DNA of 64,000 bases from Flaccisagitta enflata (lineage: Eukaryota; Chaetognatha; Sagittoidea; Aphragmophora): NCBI GenBank assembly GCA_965153355.1, contig OZ231127.1, positions 14,322,001-14,386,000 of the forward strand, written 5' to 3'. The position numbers were made by a program, and so were the translations under genes. Numbering within the stretch: the stretch's first letter is position 1; the number at the start of each line of letters is the position of its first letter. Positions 11,561-22,159 of the stretch are shown here, piece by piece. Below the pieces are notes generated by a model that was given only the letters and a program-made list of their open reading frames with translations, had not been told where the DNA came from and did no database searches.

Positions 11561-11838
11561 AAACGCTTTTTTTTTGGAAGAAGGAAAAAAACTTACATCA
11601 ATATCGATCGTTATTCATCATTCATCCTCCAATCATCCATCAACCTGTCAATAAAAAATGATCATCCTCACATTTACCAACCCGCCCCAAACCAGATATC
11701 ATCCTACGTTTGAACGGGAAGGGAAAAAAGAAATGTTTTTTTCACTTGTTTTCTTTGTGGACCAAAAAAAAATCCGAGTAAACCGACTCATTTTTACTAA
11801 AGAGATTATCGCGAAAGACATAGGAAGACGGTTTCTAG

Positions 11839-12597
11839 TCAGTATTTAATTTTGGCGCGGCCGAGCGCTTCAATCGCGGCGGCGTCCATCTGAGCTTCAG
11901 GATGGAGGATTTTAGCCATCGTCGCATAAATACTTCTGAACGCCGACTGCCATGACCAGATGGTCGGAATGACTCCGTCGACGAACGCGTCTTCGTGAAT
12001 CGGAAATTTTCCTCCGGGACCCAGGTTATCTTTCTTTCGCCCGTGGTAGTTGTGATTGAGGCAAAGATGATGATGACGCTCATTCTGTTGCTCAAAATTT
12101 CTTCCCACGTTGTTTGCGCGAACGACTCCAAATCCGTGCGTCCTCATCAGACATGGATCCGTGGTGAAGATGGCAGCATTTGGAAGCGAATTCGCCGTCG
12201 AGCCGACCAGATCGCCGTAACCCACCAATACGTCATCCACTTCATTCCGCGGAAACGCGCGCGGCCCGAGCTCATGAAAATAATCCTTCCAAGCCTCGCT
12301 CACTTCGCCGTCCGGAGCCAATTGGGAAATTTCGTCCTGGCCAAACCAGGGAAAAGCTATGGCTTTGGCCTCAAATAGTTGCGCCGATTTCAAAGTCAAA
12401 AATTCCTTCGCATGGTTGAATCGTCCACTATTGACCACAATCAATTGGTCCCTTGGATCAATGGGAACGGCCTCCAAATTGCCCAGCAACGCAATAGCTC
12501 GGCGGTCCGCAACAAACACGTACCTTGGGTGAGCCAATTCACCCGTTGAGTTGATCCAATGTCCGTGAAGCGAATACGGAACAATCATGGAATTCAT
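11839..12597 (-). CDS. Hypothetical protein, possible partial paralogue of the exonuclease-like C-terminus
   Basis: Open frame of about 252 codons from the ATG at 12595-12597 to TGA at 11839-11841. An acceptor-like CACATCAG just upstream leaves room for a 5' exon. Composition is clearly coding (few runs, balanced residues). I recognise no family with certainty. A stretch near residue 50 (VVNSGRFNHAKEF) resembles VNAHRAEYLMGKGYRF in the C-terminus of the neighbouring gene. Both proteins end in an Ala-rich helix containing EAL, and the genes share a 3' flank with a hairpin. I therefore infer a tandem duplication with strong divergence. There are no DxE or YxxxD motifs, so nuclease activity is not expected from what is seen. 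Confidence 0.5.
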   Translation of the reverse strand: MNSMIVPYSLHGHWINSTGELAHPRYVFVADRRAIALLGNLEAVPIDPRDQLIVVNSGRFNHAKEFLTLKSAQLFEAKAIAFPWFGQDEISQLAPDGEVSEAWKDYFHELGPRAFPRNEVDDVLVGYGDLVGSTANSLPNAAIFTTDPCLMRTHGFGVVRANNVGRNFEQQNERHHHLCLNHNYHGRKKDNLGPGGKFPIHEDAFVDGVIPTIWSWQSAFRSIYATMAKILHPEAQMDAAAIEALGRAKIKY

Positions 12598-12796
12598 GAT
12601 CACGGACTGATGTGACTTGTTATCAATTTCAACTGGGACTATTTTAAAAAGGCCATGTTAAGTAAAACCCAAGGCAAATACACGGCTTTACTATCGCGGG
12701 CATTCAGGCAGGGGCAGTAATGCAAAAAAGCATAAAAAAAAAAAACGCCTGGATTAACTGATGGACAGACCAACGGACCGATAAGGCAGGGTGTAA

Positions 12797-12813
12797 AGTC
12801 GCGTGTCCGCGAC
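12797..12813. repeat. Family 1 hairpin repeat
   Basis: AGTCGCGTGTCCGCGAC after GGACAGACCAACGGACC; the GGCAGGGGCAGTAATGC companion is at about 12708. Confidence 0.8.
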
Positions 12814-13074
12814 CCAAAACTTTCTTGATCCCATATTTCAATTTTGAAGCAATGTCCAAAAAAAAAATTTCAGCATTTCAATCAATTCACCAACCAACAG
12901 ATGGACGGACAAAGCCTGAGAAATTCTTGCATCTAGTTTTGTCATATTTACGAAAAAAATATGCCTCAATATTGTTGCTATCGCGTGTGTGCTCACACTC
13001 GAATTTTCCATAACTTATTTTTAAGTTCAAACCAAAACAAACAACAAAAAAAAACATGCAAGTGAGGGGGCTAA

Positions 13075-13177
13075 CCCTGTCTGAAAGACGCGGGTTTTTT
13101 GCCGGAAGTGTGCAAACATCAACATGCTGAATCAATAACGAGAAGAGATGGATCAGGCCCTGTCTGAAAGACGCGGA
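13075..13177. repeat. Two GTCTGAAAGAC mini-hairpins
   Basis: CCCTGTCTGAAAGACGCGG occurs at 13075 and again at 13158, just beyond the 3' end of the retroelement coding region. Confidence 0.5.
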
Positions 13178-13316
13178 CCGTCACCGGTAAAGTAAACAAT
13201 GATGAACATTAAGAACCATCGGAAAGTTAGCCATTCTACCTCCCAGTTATTGGCCAATAAAAATAGCGATTAACGTTTAAAAGATTATTACTGATATTTT
13301 CAGTAAAATAGAACTG

Positions 13317-16103
13317 TTACTTTCTCCATTTAGATTTCCTTTTTGGCGGGAGCTCACTATTGTCTGTTTGTTTAAGACCAGGTGTGTTTTTGTCTTTAAG
13401 TCTCCTCAATTCCCTCGCCAGCCTAGGCGGAATATCCTCTGGAGGATGAGGTGATGTTCTATTAACCAAAACTGGAATGCGCGAGGCCATGGCCTCTCGC
13501 TCATCCACATCTTCCTCATCATCCACATTCGCTTCCAAATCCAATTCTCCATCATTCGCCAAATCATCAACAAAACATGGATCACCACCAACAGCACCTG
13601 TATCACAATGATGGGTAGGTGATGGGTCGGTAGGTAACGGATTAGTGGTTGAAATTGAGGCTGACATAACTCGCGAATTTGTTGCTGTTACAGGTGCCAC
13701 CAGAGTAGCAGATGTGACTGTAGCCGATGCAACCGGGGTAGTAGATGTAACCGGAGTGACAGATGTTACCGGAGTGACAGATGTGACTGGAGTGACAGAT
13801 GTGACCGGAGTGACAGATGTGACCGGAGTGACAGATGTGACCGGAGTGACAGATGTGACCGGAGTGACAGATGTGACCGGAGTGACAGATGTGACCGGAG
13901 TGACAGATCCTCCAGAGAGGATATGAGCCACTGACAAAAAGGTGCCCAATGACCCATCCATTCCCTTTGTCTCCACCTCAGGTCGGTCAGTCTTCTGGTC
14001 AGTCTGTCTGTCTTCCTCTTGCAAAAATTTTGGCGGCTCATAGTCTTTGAGGTCAGACTGAGGCCTATGTATTTCTTGACCGTCTTTTCTCAATTTGTAT
14101 GTGTTTCCCTGCACCTCAATGACCTCCCAAGGGCCATTGAAGTGGAGGGACGCTTTTTGACGGCTTTCTCTTGGAATAAATGCCCACACCTGTGAACCCT
14201 TCTTGAAAGGTGGTTGAGACCCCTTTTTAGTTGCCTGTCTCTCCATTTGCTCTCTGTAATCCTGATGATATTCCCTAGCCAACTCATGGGCTCTTGTCAT
14301 CTCTTTTTGGTGCTGATTGAAAAAATTCTTTGCTTCGCCATCCCAGCCCAACGTATTTACAGGGGGGATTTCACTGAGAAATGGGGAGGTTGGTTCGCGT
14401 CCATACATCAACAAATGGGGGCTAAATTTTGTTGCTCTGTGTGGGGTACCATTATAACAGAATTGAACCCATTTTAGTTGAGAGGCCCAGTCATGTCCGT
14501 ATTGAGCAATGCGTTTTGACAATTCGGCAATGATTGTTCTATTTTTGCGTTCAGTTTGACCATTACTCTGTGGGTGATAGGCCAAACTGAACGTTTTCTT
14601 AGTGCCATACGTATTGCAAAGAGCCTCAATGAGCCTGCTCTTGAATTCGCCCCCGTTATCAGTGCCCCATTGGATAGGGGCACCAAAACGGGTGACAAAA
14701 TCAGTGAAGCATTTGGCCACAGAAATGGTATTTTTGTCTCTCAATGGGTATAATTGACAAAACTTTGTAAAGCGATCCTCCAACACAAGGATATATTGAT
14801 ATCCTTGTGAAGGAGGAGTGAACTTTAACAAATCAGCCTGGACAAACTGAAGGGGAAAATCTGCTTTTTGTGCCTTAACTGGAATCATATGGCGATAAGG
14901 ATTGGGCCGGGACGCCTGGCAAAAGGTACAAGTTCTGACCTTATCACCCACATCCCGCCTCATCTTAGGCCAAAAAGCAAATTTGGACAAAATGTCGTAG
15001 CATCGTTTTTCCCCTGGATGCCCGGCTCTTAGGTCACCATGGCAGCGTTCCAAAAACTCAGGGATCATACTAGTGGGGACCATAACCTTTGCCTTTTTCA
15101 GCCCATCCACTTTATCCACCTCAACTAAGTATAAAACCTCATCAATGATTTTAAAATCTTTATCAGAAAATTTCCTGGGGCCCTTTTTTGCCCGGCGGCC
15201 GTCAGCCTCCACAGGGGCTTGGGGTCCCTTCAGGAAAGCCATAATATTGCCAATCTCTACATCCTTCATCTGCTCCTTCTTCAATCTTTGCAAGAAGTCA
15301 TTGTCGTCATTGTCATCATTGAACTCGGTCAACGGTATCTCAGTTGTGGTCATAGCTCCGGCTATAAAAATGTCGTCACTGTCACTGTCCTGAGGCTCGT
15401 CCGGTTTTGGATGTCGACTGAGAGCGTCAGCGTCAGTGTTGTGTGCACCTTTCTTGTACAACAGGTCAAATGAGTACGTCTGCAACTCCAACGACCACCT
15501 TGTCCTTTTCCCTGTCGCATCATTGTTTGTGTTGATACTCAGGCAAGACAACAGAGGTCGATGGTCAGTCACTATTTTGAATTTGTCAAAGCGTAAGTAA
15601 TGTTTGAAATAGCGAACCGCCCAGATAATTGCGAAAAATTCTTTATCTAGGGCGGACCACTTAGCCTCAACACTATTAAGTTTTTGACTTGCACATGACA
15701 CAATACACTCCTTTCCGCGACTATCCAGCTGTGACAAGACTGCTCCAACCGTGGAACCAGACCCGTCACATTTCAAAATGAATTCCTTGCTAAAATCCGG
15801 GTAACTACAGGCCGTCCCACGTAACAACCTATCTTTGAGGGTCTCATAGGCCTCCTGTTGCTTATCAGACCAGAACCACTCTCTGCTCTTCATGAGAAGA
15901 TCAGTTAAGGGCTCGGCCTCTTTCGCAAACCCAACAATGTGGGACCTGTAATAGGAGCACAGGCCCACAAATTGCCGGACTTGTTTCTGATTCACAGGGG
16001 CTGGCCAATCTCTAATTTTTGCTAAGTTAGCGGGATCAGGCCTGATTCCGTTAGTATCCATCACAAAGCCTAAAGTCGAAACCGACCTCTGCCCAAACTT
16101 ACA
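13317..16103 (-). pseudogene. pol: Ty3/gypsy pol, 3' part: end of RT, RNase H, integrase
   Basis: In order: the RT thumb, an RNase H domain (KFKIVTDHRPLL region, DADALSRHP end), an H2C2 zinc-binding motif (H-x3-4-H, then CTFC) and an integrase core with D, D and E (QADLLKF, GTDNGGEFKS, NGQTERKN). A GPW-type module (FNGPWEVIEVQGNTYKLR) follows. A Thr/Val/Pro hexapeptide repeat and an acidic then basic tail close the protein. There is no chromodomain. The frame is shifted against the upstream pol frame at about 16100-16115, after the YLDD block, so the polyprotein cannot be made in one piece. Confidence 0.9.
13726..13915 (-). repeat. 18-bp coding minisatellite in the pol tail
   Basis: About ten copies of GGAGTGACAGATGTGACC (+ strand). 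The unit is a multiple of three, so it adds SVTPVT hexapeptides without breaking the frame. Confidence 0.9.
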
Positions 16104-16104
16104 C

Positions 16105-17577
16105 TTAAGAGGGTTTGAGGCCGGCCCGCTTAAGGGCCGAAAAAATCCTTTCTAAATAGGTCAAGTGTAGTTCCACGGTTGGCGTCGCCAACAATATATC
16201 GTCGAGATATGAGAGAAAGTATTCCGGGGGAAATCCCCGAAACACAATCTCCATAAGCTGAGCTAAGGTGGAACTGGAGTTTTTGGATCCCATCGGCACT
16301 CGGTTATATTCCAAGTGCCGACGGCCGTCACTGAAGCCGAAAAAATGCTTATGGCTTTCAGAGACCTCAATTTGAAAAAACCCCTTTAACAAATCTAGAC
16401 TTGAGAAATATTTCGGGTTTTGAAACCTTCTCAAGCTGTCATTGATGCTTGGGATGGGGAATGAAACTTTCTGCGTTATAGCATTTAATTTGCGAAAATC
16501 CGTACAATAGCGCCATGTCCCGTCCGGCTTGCGGACGAGGACAATTGGTGCTGAGTACGGACTTTCGCTTTCTCTTATAATGCCCGCAGAGAGTAGTTTC
16601 TGAGTTTCCCTATCAATGTCTTCCCTAACTTTGGGCGGAGGGGATCTGTAATAACTTGCTGAGACTGGTTTGTCTGTCGTCAAATTTGTGTAGTGGTACA
16701 GTAAAGTTGTTTTCCCTATATCTTCCGCATGGGAGGCGAATATTTCGGGAAAATCCCCCACTATTTGTTTGAGTTTCACAAGATCCTCACCCTCAAAAAC
16801 ACACCCATCAAAGTTGGGCTCATATTTTCTAGTATCTTGTTTAGTCGCAAATTCAGGAGGTATCTCAACATAAGAGTCTGGCACCGTCTGTTCCTGTAAA
16901 GGCTCTAAGCCAAACAAAGTGTCATAGTCAGGTTTCAGTTCAATGAGGCCTTGCTTTGTCATAACGGCCCTAGGTGTAAATGGGTACTCTCTCTCATATT
17001 CAGCTTCCTCAACCACCTCAACCATGACAGGGGCATCGCGGCCATCTGACCTCGGGGGCCCTGCATGAATGGTTGATTGGGCTCCAAAGGACCCTTCTGA
17101 GTGGAGGTTAGGTTCGTCAGTAAAAGCGGCCGTAAAATGAGTAGGTGTAGTGTCACATTCAGGTTCAATTTGGTCAGAAAAAGCTGGTGTAAAGTTGCAA
17201 TTTGGAGGGTCAAAGTTGTTTTTCTCAACCCCAGTCCCGTCCCCAAAGAGATGACCAACACCCCCGCAAAAATCCTCCACTTCCCCTTTTTCATCAAGAT
17301 TAGAGGGCATACAACTTAAATCCCTTGAAATCTCAGTTGTCTCAATCTCAGGATTTTCTCCCTCTATCCAAGCTATGGGTTCTCCCTGGGGGATGTGGAT
17401 GGGTGAGTCAGATGGGTTTAACACTTCTACCCAGATCTCAGGGGCTTTCGGGTCAATAACAGAGTATGATGCCAAAAAGTCATTGCCAAAAAAATCCGAT
17501 AATAATGGGCCAATAAGAAGATTGTCAAGATCAGGATTAGTAAGTCTAGGGTCCAAGCCAGCAAAATCCGCTCTCAC
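16105..17577 (-). pseudogene. pol: Ty3/gypsy pol, 5' part: protease-RT linker and reverse transcriptase
   Basis: The reverse transcriptase fingers and palm are visible: SPYSAPIVLVRKPDGTWR, then DFRKLN, DLLKGFFQI and the catalytic YLDD block (FLSYLDDILLA). The N-terminal 250 residues are an acidic linker of unclear role. The frame begins abruptly at the border of the 4.07-kb insertion. If the insertion and one TAAT copy are taken away, it is in phase with the protease frame. It ends in stops at about 16105 through a frameshift. Confidence 0.88.
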
Positions 17578-17991
17578 TAATCACGGCGGTCTTTTACTCC
17601 GCATAGGCCAGAATTGAGTGTCCAAAGACCTGAGGGGTGGAGAAGTGTTCCATGTCGCCTAGAGAACACAAATCACCCTTCGGCAAGTTTTTACTAAAGC
17701 ACATTTTTTGTAAAAATCTCTTCCTCAATGGGAATGTAAATGAGTTATTTGCTCGAATGATAGAAATTTCTTAATCTTTAAGAAATCATAACTCTACTTC
17801 TAATAACGCCACAATGCTGGGATTGGGCTCATTTGACGGCATTTTTTAAGTAGTTTGTCTGTCCAAAATTTCATCTCAATCGGTCAAGGGGTCGCTGAGC
17901 AAATGGAATTTGTATTTCAAAAATGACATAAGAATTAGCTTTTTTTTTTAAATTTCGATAGGTCGTCAACTGTTCCATGCCATGAAAGAGC

Positions 17992-17995
<4 letters not shown>

Positions 17996-18046
<51 letters not shown>

Positions 18047-18206
18047 TCGCAGACAGAGACAGACAGGCAGACAGGTAAACCAAAACAGACAGAGAGACAG
18101 ATAGACTGAAACAGACGGAAACACACAGACTGAAACAGACAGAAAGACAGACTGAAACAGACAAATACGGCAGAGCAGACTGGCACAGATGGAAAGACTG
18201 ACAGGC

Positions 18207-18253
<47 letters not shown>

Positions 18254-18290
18254 GAGAGAGAGAGAGAGAGAAGGAGAGAGAGAGAGATCA
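17996..18290. repeat. (ACAG)n and (GA)n cluster
   Basis: (ACAG)n at 17996-18045, a degenerate ACAGACAGA region, then (GA)n at 18209-18290. Confidence 0.95.
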
Positions 18291-18449
18291 CATATACAGA
18301 CAGACATACAACTCGTCAAGAGGATTCGTCTGTCCATTCATCCGTCCGTCTGTCCCTCCGTCCGTCCCTCTGTCTGTCCTTCCATCCGTCTGTTCACCCA
18401 TCTGTGGTGATCAAGTCGAAAAGTGGAAAAAATAGCATTTGTGATACTT

Positions 18450-18620
18450 TTTGGGCAGCGGCCCCAAAGGGCCGATGTCCTGAAGGACACGGCTGAATTT
18501 CCAGACGTTCGTCCATCTGTCCATCCATCCATCCATCCCCCCCTCTCCCTGAGGCCTCAAATCAGCCCTCTCAAGCCCCTTTTCCTGCTCATTGGCTTTG
18601 CTTGCTCGCTCCGTTCATGG
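18450..18620. mobile_element. Family 2 element, fragment D
   Basis: GGGCAGCGGCCCCAAAGGG core followed by TCCTGAAGGACA and a CCATCCATCC tract; no long minisatellite. Confidence 0.6.
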
Positions 18621-19007
18621 GCTTGCTCACTCACTTTGCTCACTTCCTAGTAGGATGGTTGTTATTCATGAACATGTGTTTGAGCTGTAATCGTGTTTCA
18701 GAGAAAGAAACGCAATTGTCGTCCTCACTAGAAACACGCTCTGACTGATTTAGGTGTACTCAGCACTAATTAAGCATTCATTCAAAAAATTCATATATTT
18801 GTTTGTAGTCTTTTCATGGTTGGATATTTCTTGAAAGGTATGGCATGTTTAGTTCCAAAGTTACCAGATTGGGAGAAAGGATTTGTATATTTGACGGATA
18901 CATGGCTACCCCAGTCGCATGCGGGTGGGCAAGGGCAGTGATAGAAAAGGTCACTTTGGCATTCAGGCAGGAGCAGCGAGCTCACAAAGCTTAAAAACGC
19001 TAAAAAA

Positions 19008-19480
19008 GTAATAGTCGCAAAAGTTCGAGGAGAAGCAGGGCAGCGGCTCCAAAGGGGTCAATGACCTATGCTTTCACATGTATGGGGAATTTTTTCCTCC
19101 TTCTCTTTCGTCCCCTCTAAAGCCCAATCTTGAGGACTCTTGAGGCCTAGATTTCAGCCTTGAGGCCCAGATCCCAGTCTCAAGGCCCAAATCCCAGCCT
19201 TTAGGCCCTAATCCTAGCTTCAATGGCTGGGATTTGGACCTCAAGGCTGAGATTTAGGCCTCCAAGCTGGTATCTGGGCCTCCAGGCTGGGACTTGGGCC
19301 TCGAGGCTAGGACTAGGGCCTCAAGGCTGGGATTTGGGCTTTGAAACTGGGGTTTAGGCCTGGAGACTGGAAGTTGGGCCTCAAGACTGAGATTCGAGGG
19401 GGGGACGAAGGAGAAGGAGATGGAGAAAATTCCCCATATGAGTGAAAGCATAGGTCATCGACCCTTTTGGGCCGCTGCCT
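19008..19480. mobile_element. Family 2 element, copy E, both palindromic ends present
   Basis: GTCGCAAAAG left end, GGGCAGCGGCTCC core and CAATGACCTATGCTTTCAC. Then about 14 units of GGCCTCAAGGCTGGGATTT in both orientations. The right half, GTGAAAGCATAGGTCATCG with GGGCCGCTGCC, is the inverse of the left one. Confidence 0.75.
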
Positions 19481-19537
19481 ATTTAGGGGACAGACCGACC
19501 AACCAACCGACCGGCGGAACAACATAGCAGGGTGTAA

Positions 19538-19588
19538 AGTCGCGTAGCTCGCAACTAAAAAGATATTTTTAGATGCGTCCTCGCTTCT
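19538..19588. repeat. Two family 1 hairpins, head to head
   Basis: AGTCGCGTAGCTCGCAACT and AGATGCGTCCTCGCTTCT face each other. GACCGACCAACCAACCGACC lies to the left and CCGTCCGTTGGTCCGTC to the right, so two copies abut in opposite orientation with different stem sequences. Confidence 0.7.
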
Positions 19589-19677
19589 CTATGAGAGGCT
19601 TTATCCGTCCGTTGGTCCGTCTGTGGCTTTTTTTTACGTAAAACTTAAAATCGAGCCAAATCTGGCAAGTTTGAGCA

Positions 19678-19680
<3 letters not shown>

Positions 19681-19741
<61 letters not shown>

Positions 19742-19752
19742 TCTCTTTCTCT

Positions 19753-19795
<43 letters not shown>
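19681..19795. repeat. (CT)n tract with CTTT interruptions
   Basis: Dinucleotide tract; the central part is (TTTCTC)n. Confidence 0.97.
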
Positions 19796-19796
<1 letters not shown>

Positions 19797-19895
19797 CATC
19801 TCTTGCACAAGCTGGATAAAAAGCTTAGCTGTTGGAAAACAAGGCCAACACCTATGAGTCACGTAAATGACGCAAGATGTCCTGAAATAACATAA

Positions 19896-20555
19896 TATTC
19901 TCAAAAGCGTTAGATGGACAGCGGTACCCATTGTCCCTATTTGAGTATATGTGGATGTGTGATGGTGAGAGGGGCAGCGGCCCCGAAGGGGCCAATGACC
20001 TATACTTAGTAGGTTTTGAAGCTCTAGGCTTGAATTTGTGCATCAATACTGGTATTTGAGCCTCCAGGTTGTAATTTGAGCCTTGAGGCTGTGATTTGAG
20101 CCTTGAGGCTGTGATTTGAGTCAAGACTGGGATTTAAACCTCGGAGGCTTTAGACTGGAACTTGTGCCTTGAGGCTGGGATGTGAGCCCCGATGCTGGGA
20201 TGTAAGCCTCAAGGCTGGGATTTGAGCCTCAAGACTATAATTAGAGCCAAAAGGCTGGGATTTCAGCCTCAAGGCTGGGATATCAGCGGCGAGGCTAAGA
20301 TTTGGACCTTGAGGCTGGGACTTCAGCCCTTAGTTTGGCATTTGAGCCTCAAGGTTAAGATTTGGGCCTTGAGGCTAGAATTTGGGCCTCAACACTAGGA
20401 TTTGGGCCTCAAGGCTGGGATATGAGCCTCAAGGCCAGGATATAAGCTTTGAAGGGGGGGGATGGAGGAGGAGAAGAAGAAGGAGAAGGAGAAGGAGAAA
20501 TTTCTCCTGTGATGGTAGGTCATCGGTCCCTTCGGGGCCGCCGCTCAAAAAGCAG
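19896..20555. mobile_element. Family 2 element, copy F
   Basis: Left end CAAAAGCGTTAGATGGACAG, core GGCAGCGGCCCCGAAGGGGC at about 19974. About 20 units of TGAGCCTCAAGGCTGGGATT follow, then a G9 run, GGAGAAGAAGAAGG, GAAATTTCTCC and an inverted half core (CCCTTCGGGGCCGCCGC). Confidence 0.75.
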
Positions 20556-20750
20556 AAAAAAATCAAATGACTAAATTGACCTGATTGACTTAAGGGACTT
20601 AGTTTAACATATAACATGACTAAAAATGACTTAAAATGACTTAGAATGATTTATAATGGCACTTAGAAACGAGCTGTGAGCCCAAAAAGCTTAAAAACGC
20701 CAAAAAAGGAAAACAGGGACAGACCGACCAACCGATCGAGTGGGGCGTAG

Positions 20751-20769
20751 AGTCGCGTAGCACACGACT
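20751..20769. repeat. Family 1 hairpin repeat
   Basis: AGTCGCGTAGCACACGACT after CAGGGACAGACCGACCAACC. A reversed companion (GGCCCCTGCCCACC) occurs at about 20950. Confidence 0.7.
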
Positions 20770-21657
20770 CAAAACGCAAAGGACGCATCTATGGGTTGAA
20801 TCTAGGCCTTGTAAATAAAGCCACTGATGTATCAACCATTTTGTCCTGTCAATTGCAAGTGAATAATCCTGATTGATACTAAAGACAACCACTTGACTCT
20901 TTTTAGTCGCGTTCAATATTCATTTTTCTTTCTAAGAGGCTTAAATACGGCCCCTGCCCACCAGCACGAGACTTGGGTAGCTGTGTATTCGGCCGTGATA
21001 ATGAAGTAATAGATGAGTGAATGAACAAAAACATGTATGAATGAATGAATGAGTGTCTGGACAAAGTCACAAAAATGAAAGTGGTAAGGCTCGAGAGGTA
21101 CATAACAGGAATGAAGAAATCAACCATTTTGCGTGATGGACAGGTAGACCGACAGACAGACATGAATTCTCATGGATGTGCGATTAATACTGTATTTATT
21201 TATACACACTGCAGACTAATCATGACCCAAAGCAGTCAGAAATCACGTTCATTTGCATTCGTAGTATGTTCCTGAGTGAGCCAATAAAAACAGTTAAATT
21301 CAAATTCCTTTTTTTACAAAATAACTCAATTATCTCCGCAACCCCTTGACCGATTGAGTTGAAATTTTACACAGAGAAACTACTAAAAAAGAGCCGTCGA
21401 ATAAGCCCAATCCCATCATTGTGGCTTTATAATAAGAAGAGATATGATTTTCTAACCATTAAAAAAATGCGACGATTTGAACCAATAGCTTGCATTTTCT
21501 TTCTCCTCATCAGAATGATTTTAAAAGAAATTTTGCTTTAGAAAAAACTTACCAAAGGGTGATTTGTGTTCCCTAAGCGACATGGAACACTAATCCAACA
21601 CACACATCTATGGACACTTACCCCTAGCTTATGCGGAATAAAAGACCGCCGTGTAAT

Positions 21658-22158
21658 GAGATCGAAGAGGGCTCAAGGACAACATTGTCAAAGGAAGTTA
21701 AATGACTAGGTTTCGGAGGTGACCACTCAGGAATCTGAAAAGGGATATTGACTTTTCCCAATTGAAGGGAGTTAGTAGAAAAATCCAATTTTGCCTCTTG
21801 GCTTTTGAGAAAATCTGTTCCTAAAAGGGCCGGGTGAATAAGTCCATCAATAACCTCAAATTCATGGTGAACCGTGCGGTTGTTTTGTAACAAAATTGGC
21901 AGTTTCACCGTGAATAGAGATTTAAGGGGTTGATTGTTGACAGATACACAAATTTTGGGGGTTTTTCTAAAAATGCACCTTTTTCCATTTGGAAAACACT
22001 CTAACAAACGCAAACTTATTGCCGAAGACGTGGCCCCAGTATCAACAAGCGTCTGTGTGGTCACGCCATTTATGCGCAAATCACACAGACACTTGTATTT
22101 GTAAGCAGGCAGGTTGTGCGTCTGGCCAGTGGGCTCTGCCTGACGAGACCCACCAGCC
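21658..22158 (-). pseudogene. pro: Ty3/gypsy aspartic protease
   Basis: The active site LVDTGATSSAIS is followed by the usual beta-strand pattern and an LLGTDFL flap-side motif. It is entered from gag at 22158 by a -1 shift at a T5 run, and it ends at the border of the inserted element, where a foreign stop is reached at 21624. Confidence 0.85.
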
Positions 22159-22159
22159 T

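Larger units (their letters stand above)
17582..21653. mobile_element. 4.07-kb non-autonomous element with ~350-bp terminal inverted repeats, inserted in the retroelement
   Basis: Termini are CACGGCGGTCTTTTA at 17582 and its inverse at 21653. Inverted homology continues to about 17925 and 21300. A 4-bp direct repeat TAAT (17578-17581 and 21654-21657) flanks the element, and removal of the element with one TAAT leaves the retroelement frame intact. These facts prove an insertion. There is no transposase frame. The interior holds (ACAG)n, (GA)n and (CT)n tracts, family 2 copies and family 1 hairpins. CAC termini with a 4-bp target duplication are reminiscent of Chapaev-type (CMC) transposons; that is inference. 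Confidence 0.85.

Noticed and set aside
6981-12603. An endogenous large DNA virus fragment as source of the two - strand genes
   Set aside because: No viral hallmark gene is visible, and the exonuclease motifs fit cellular RNase D-like proteins; left open only as a remote alternative.
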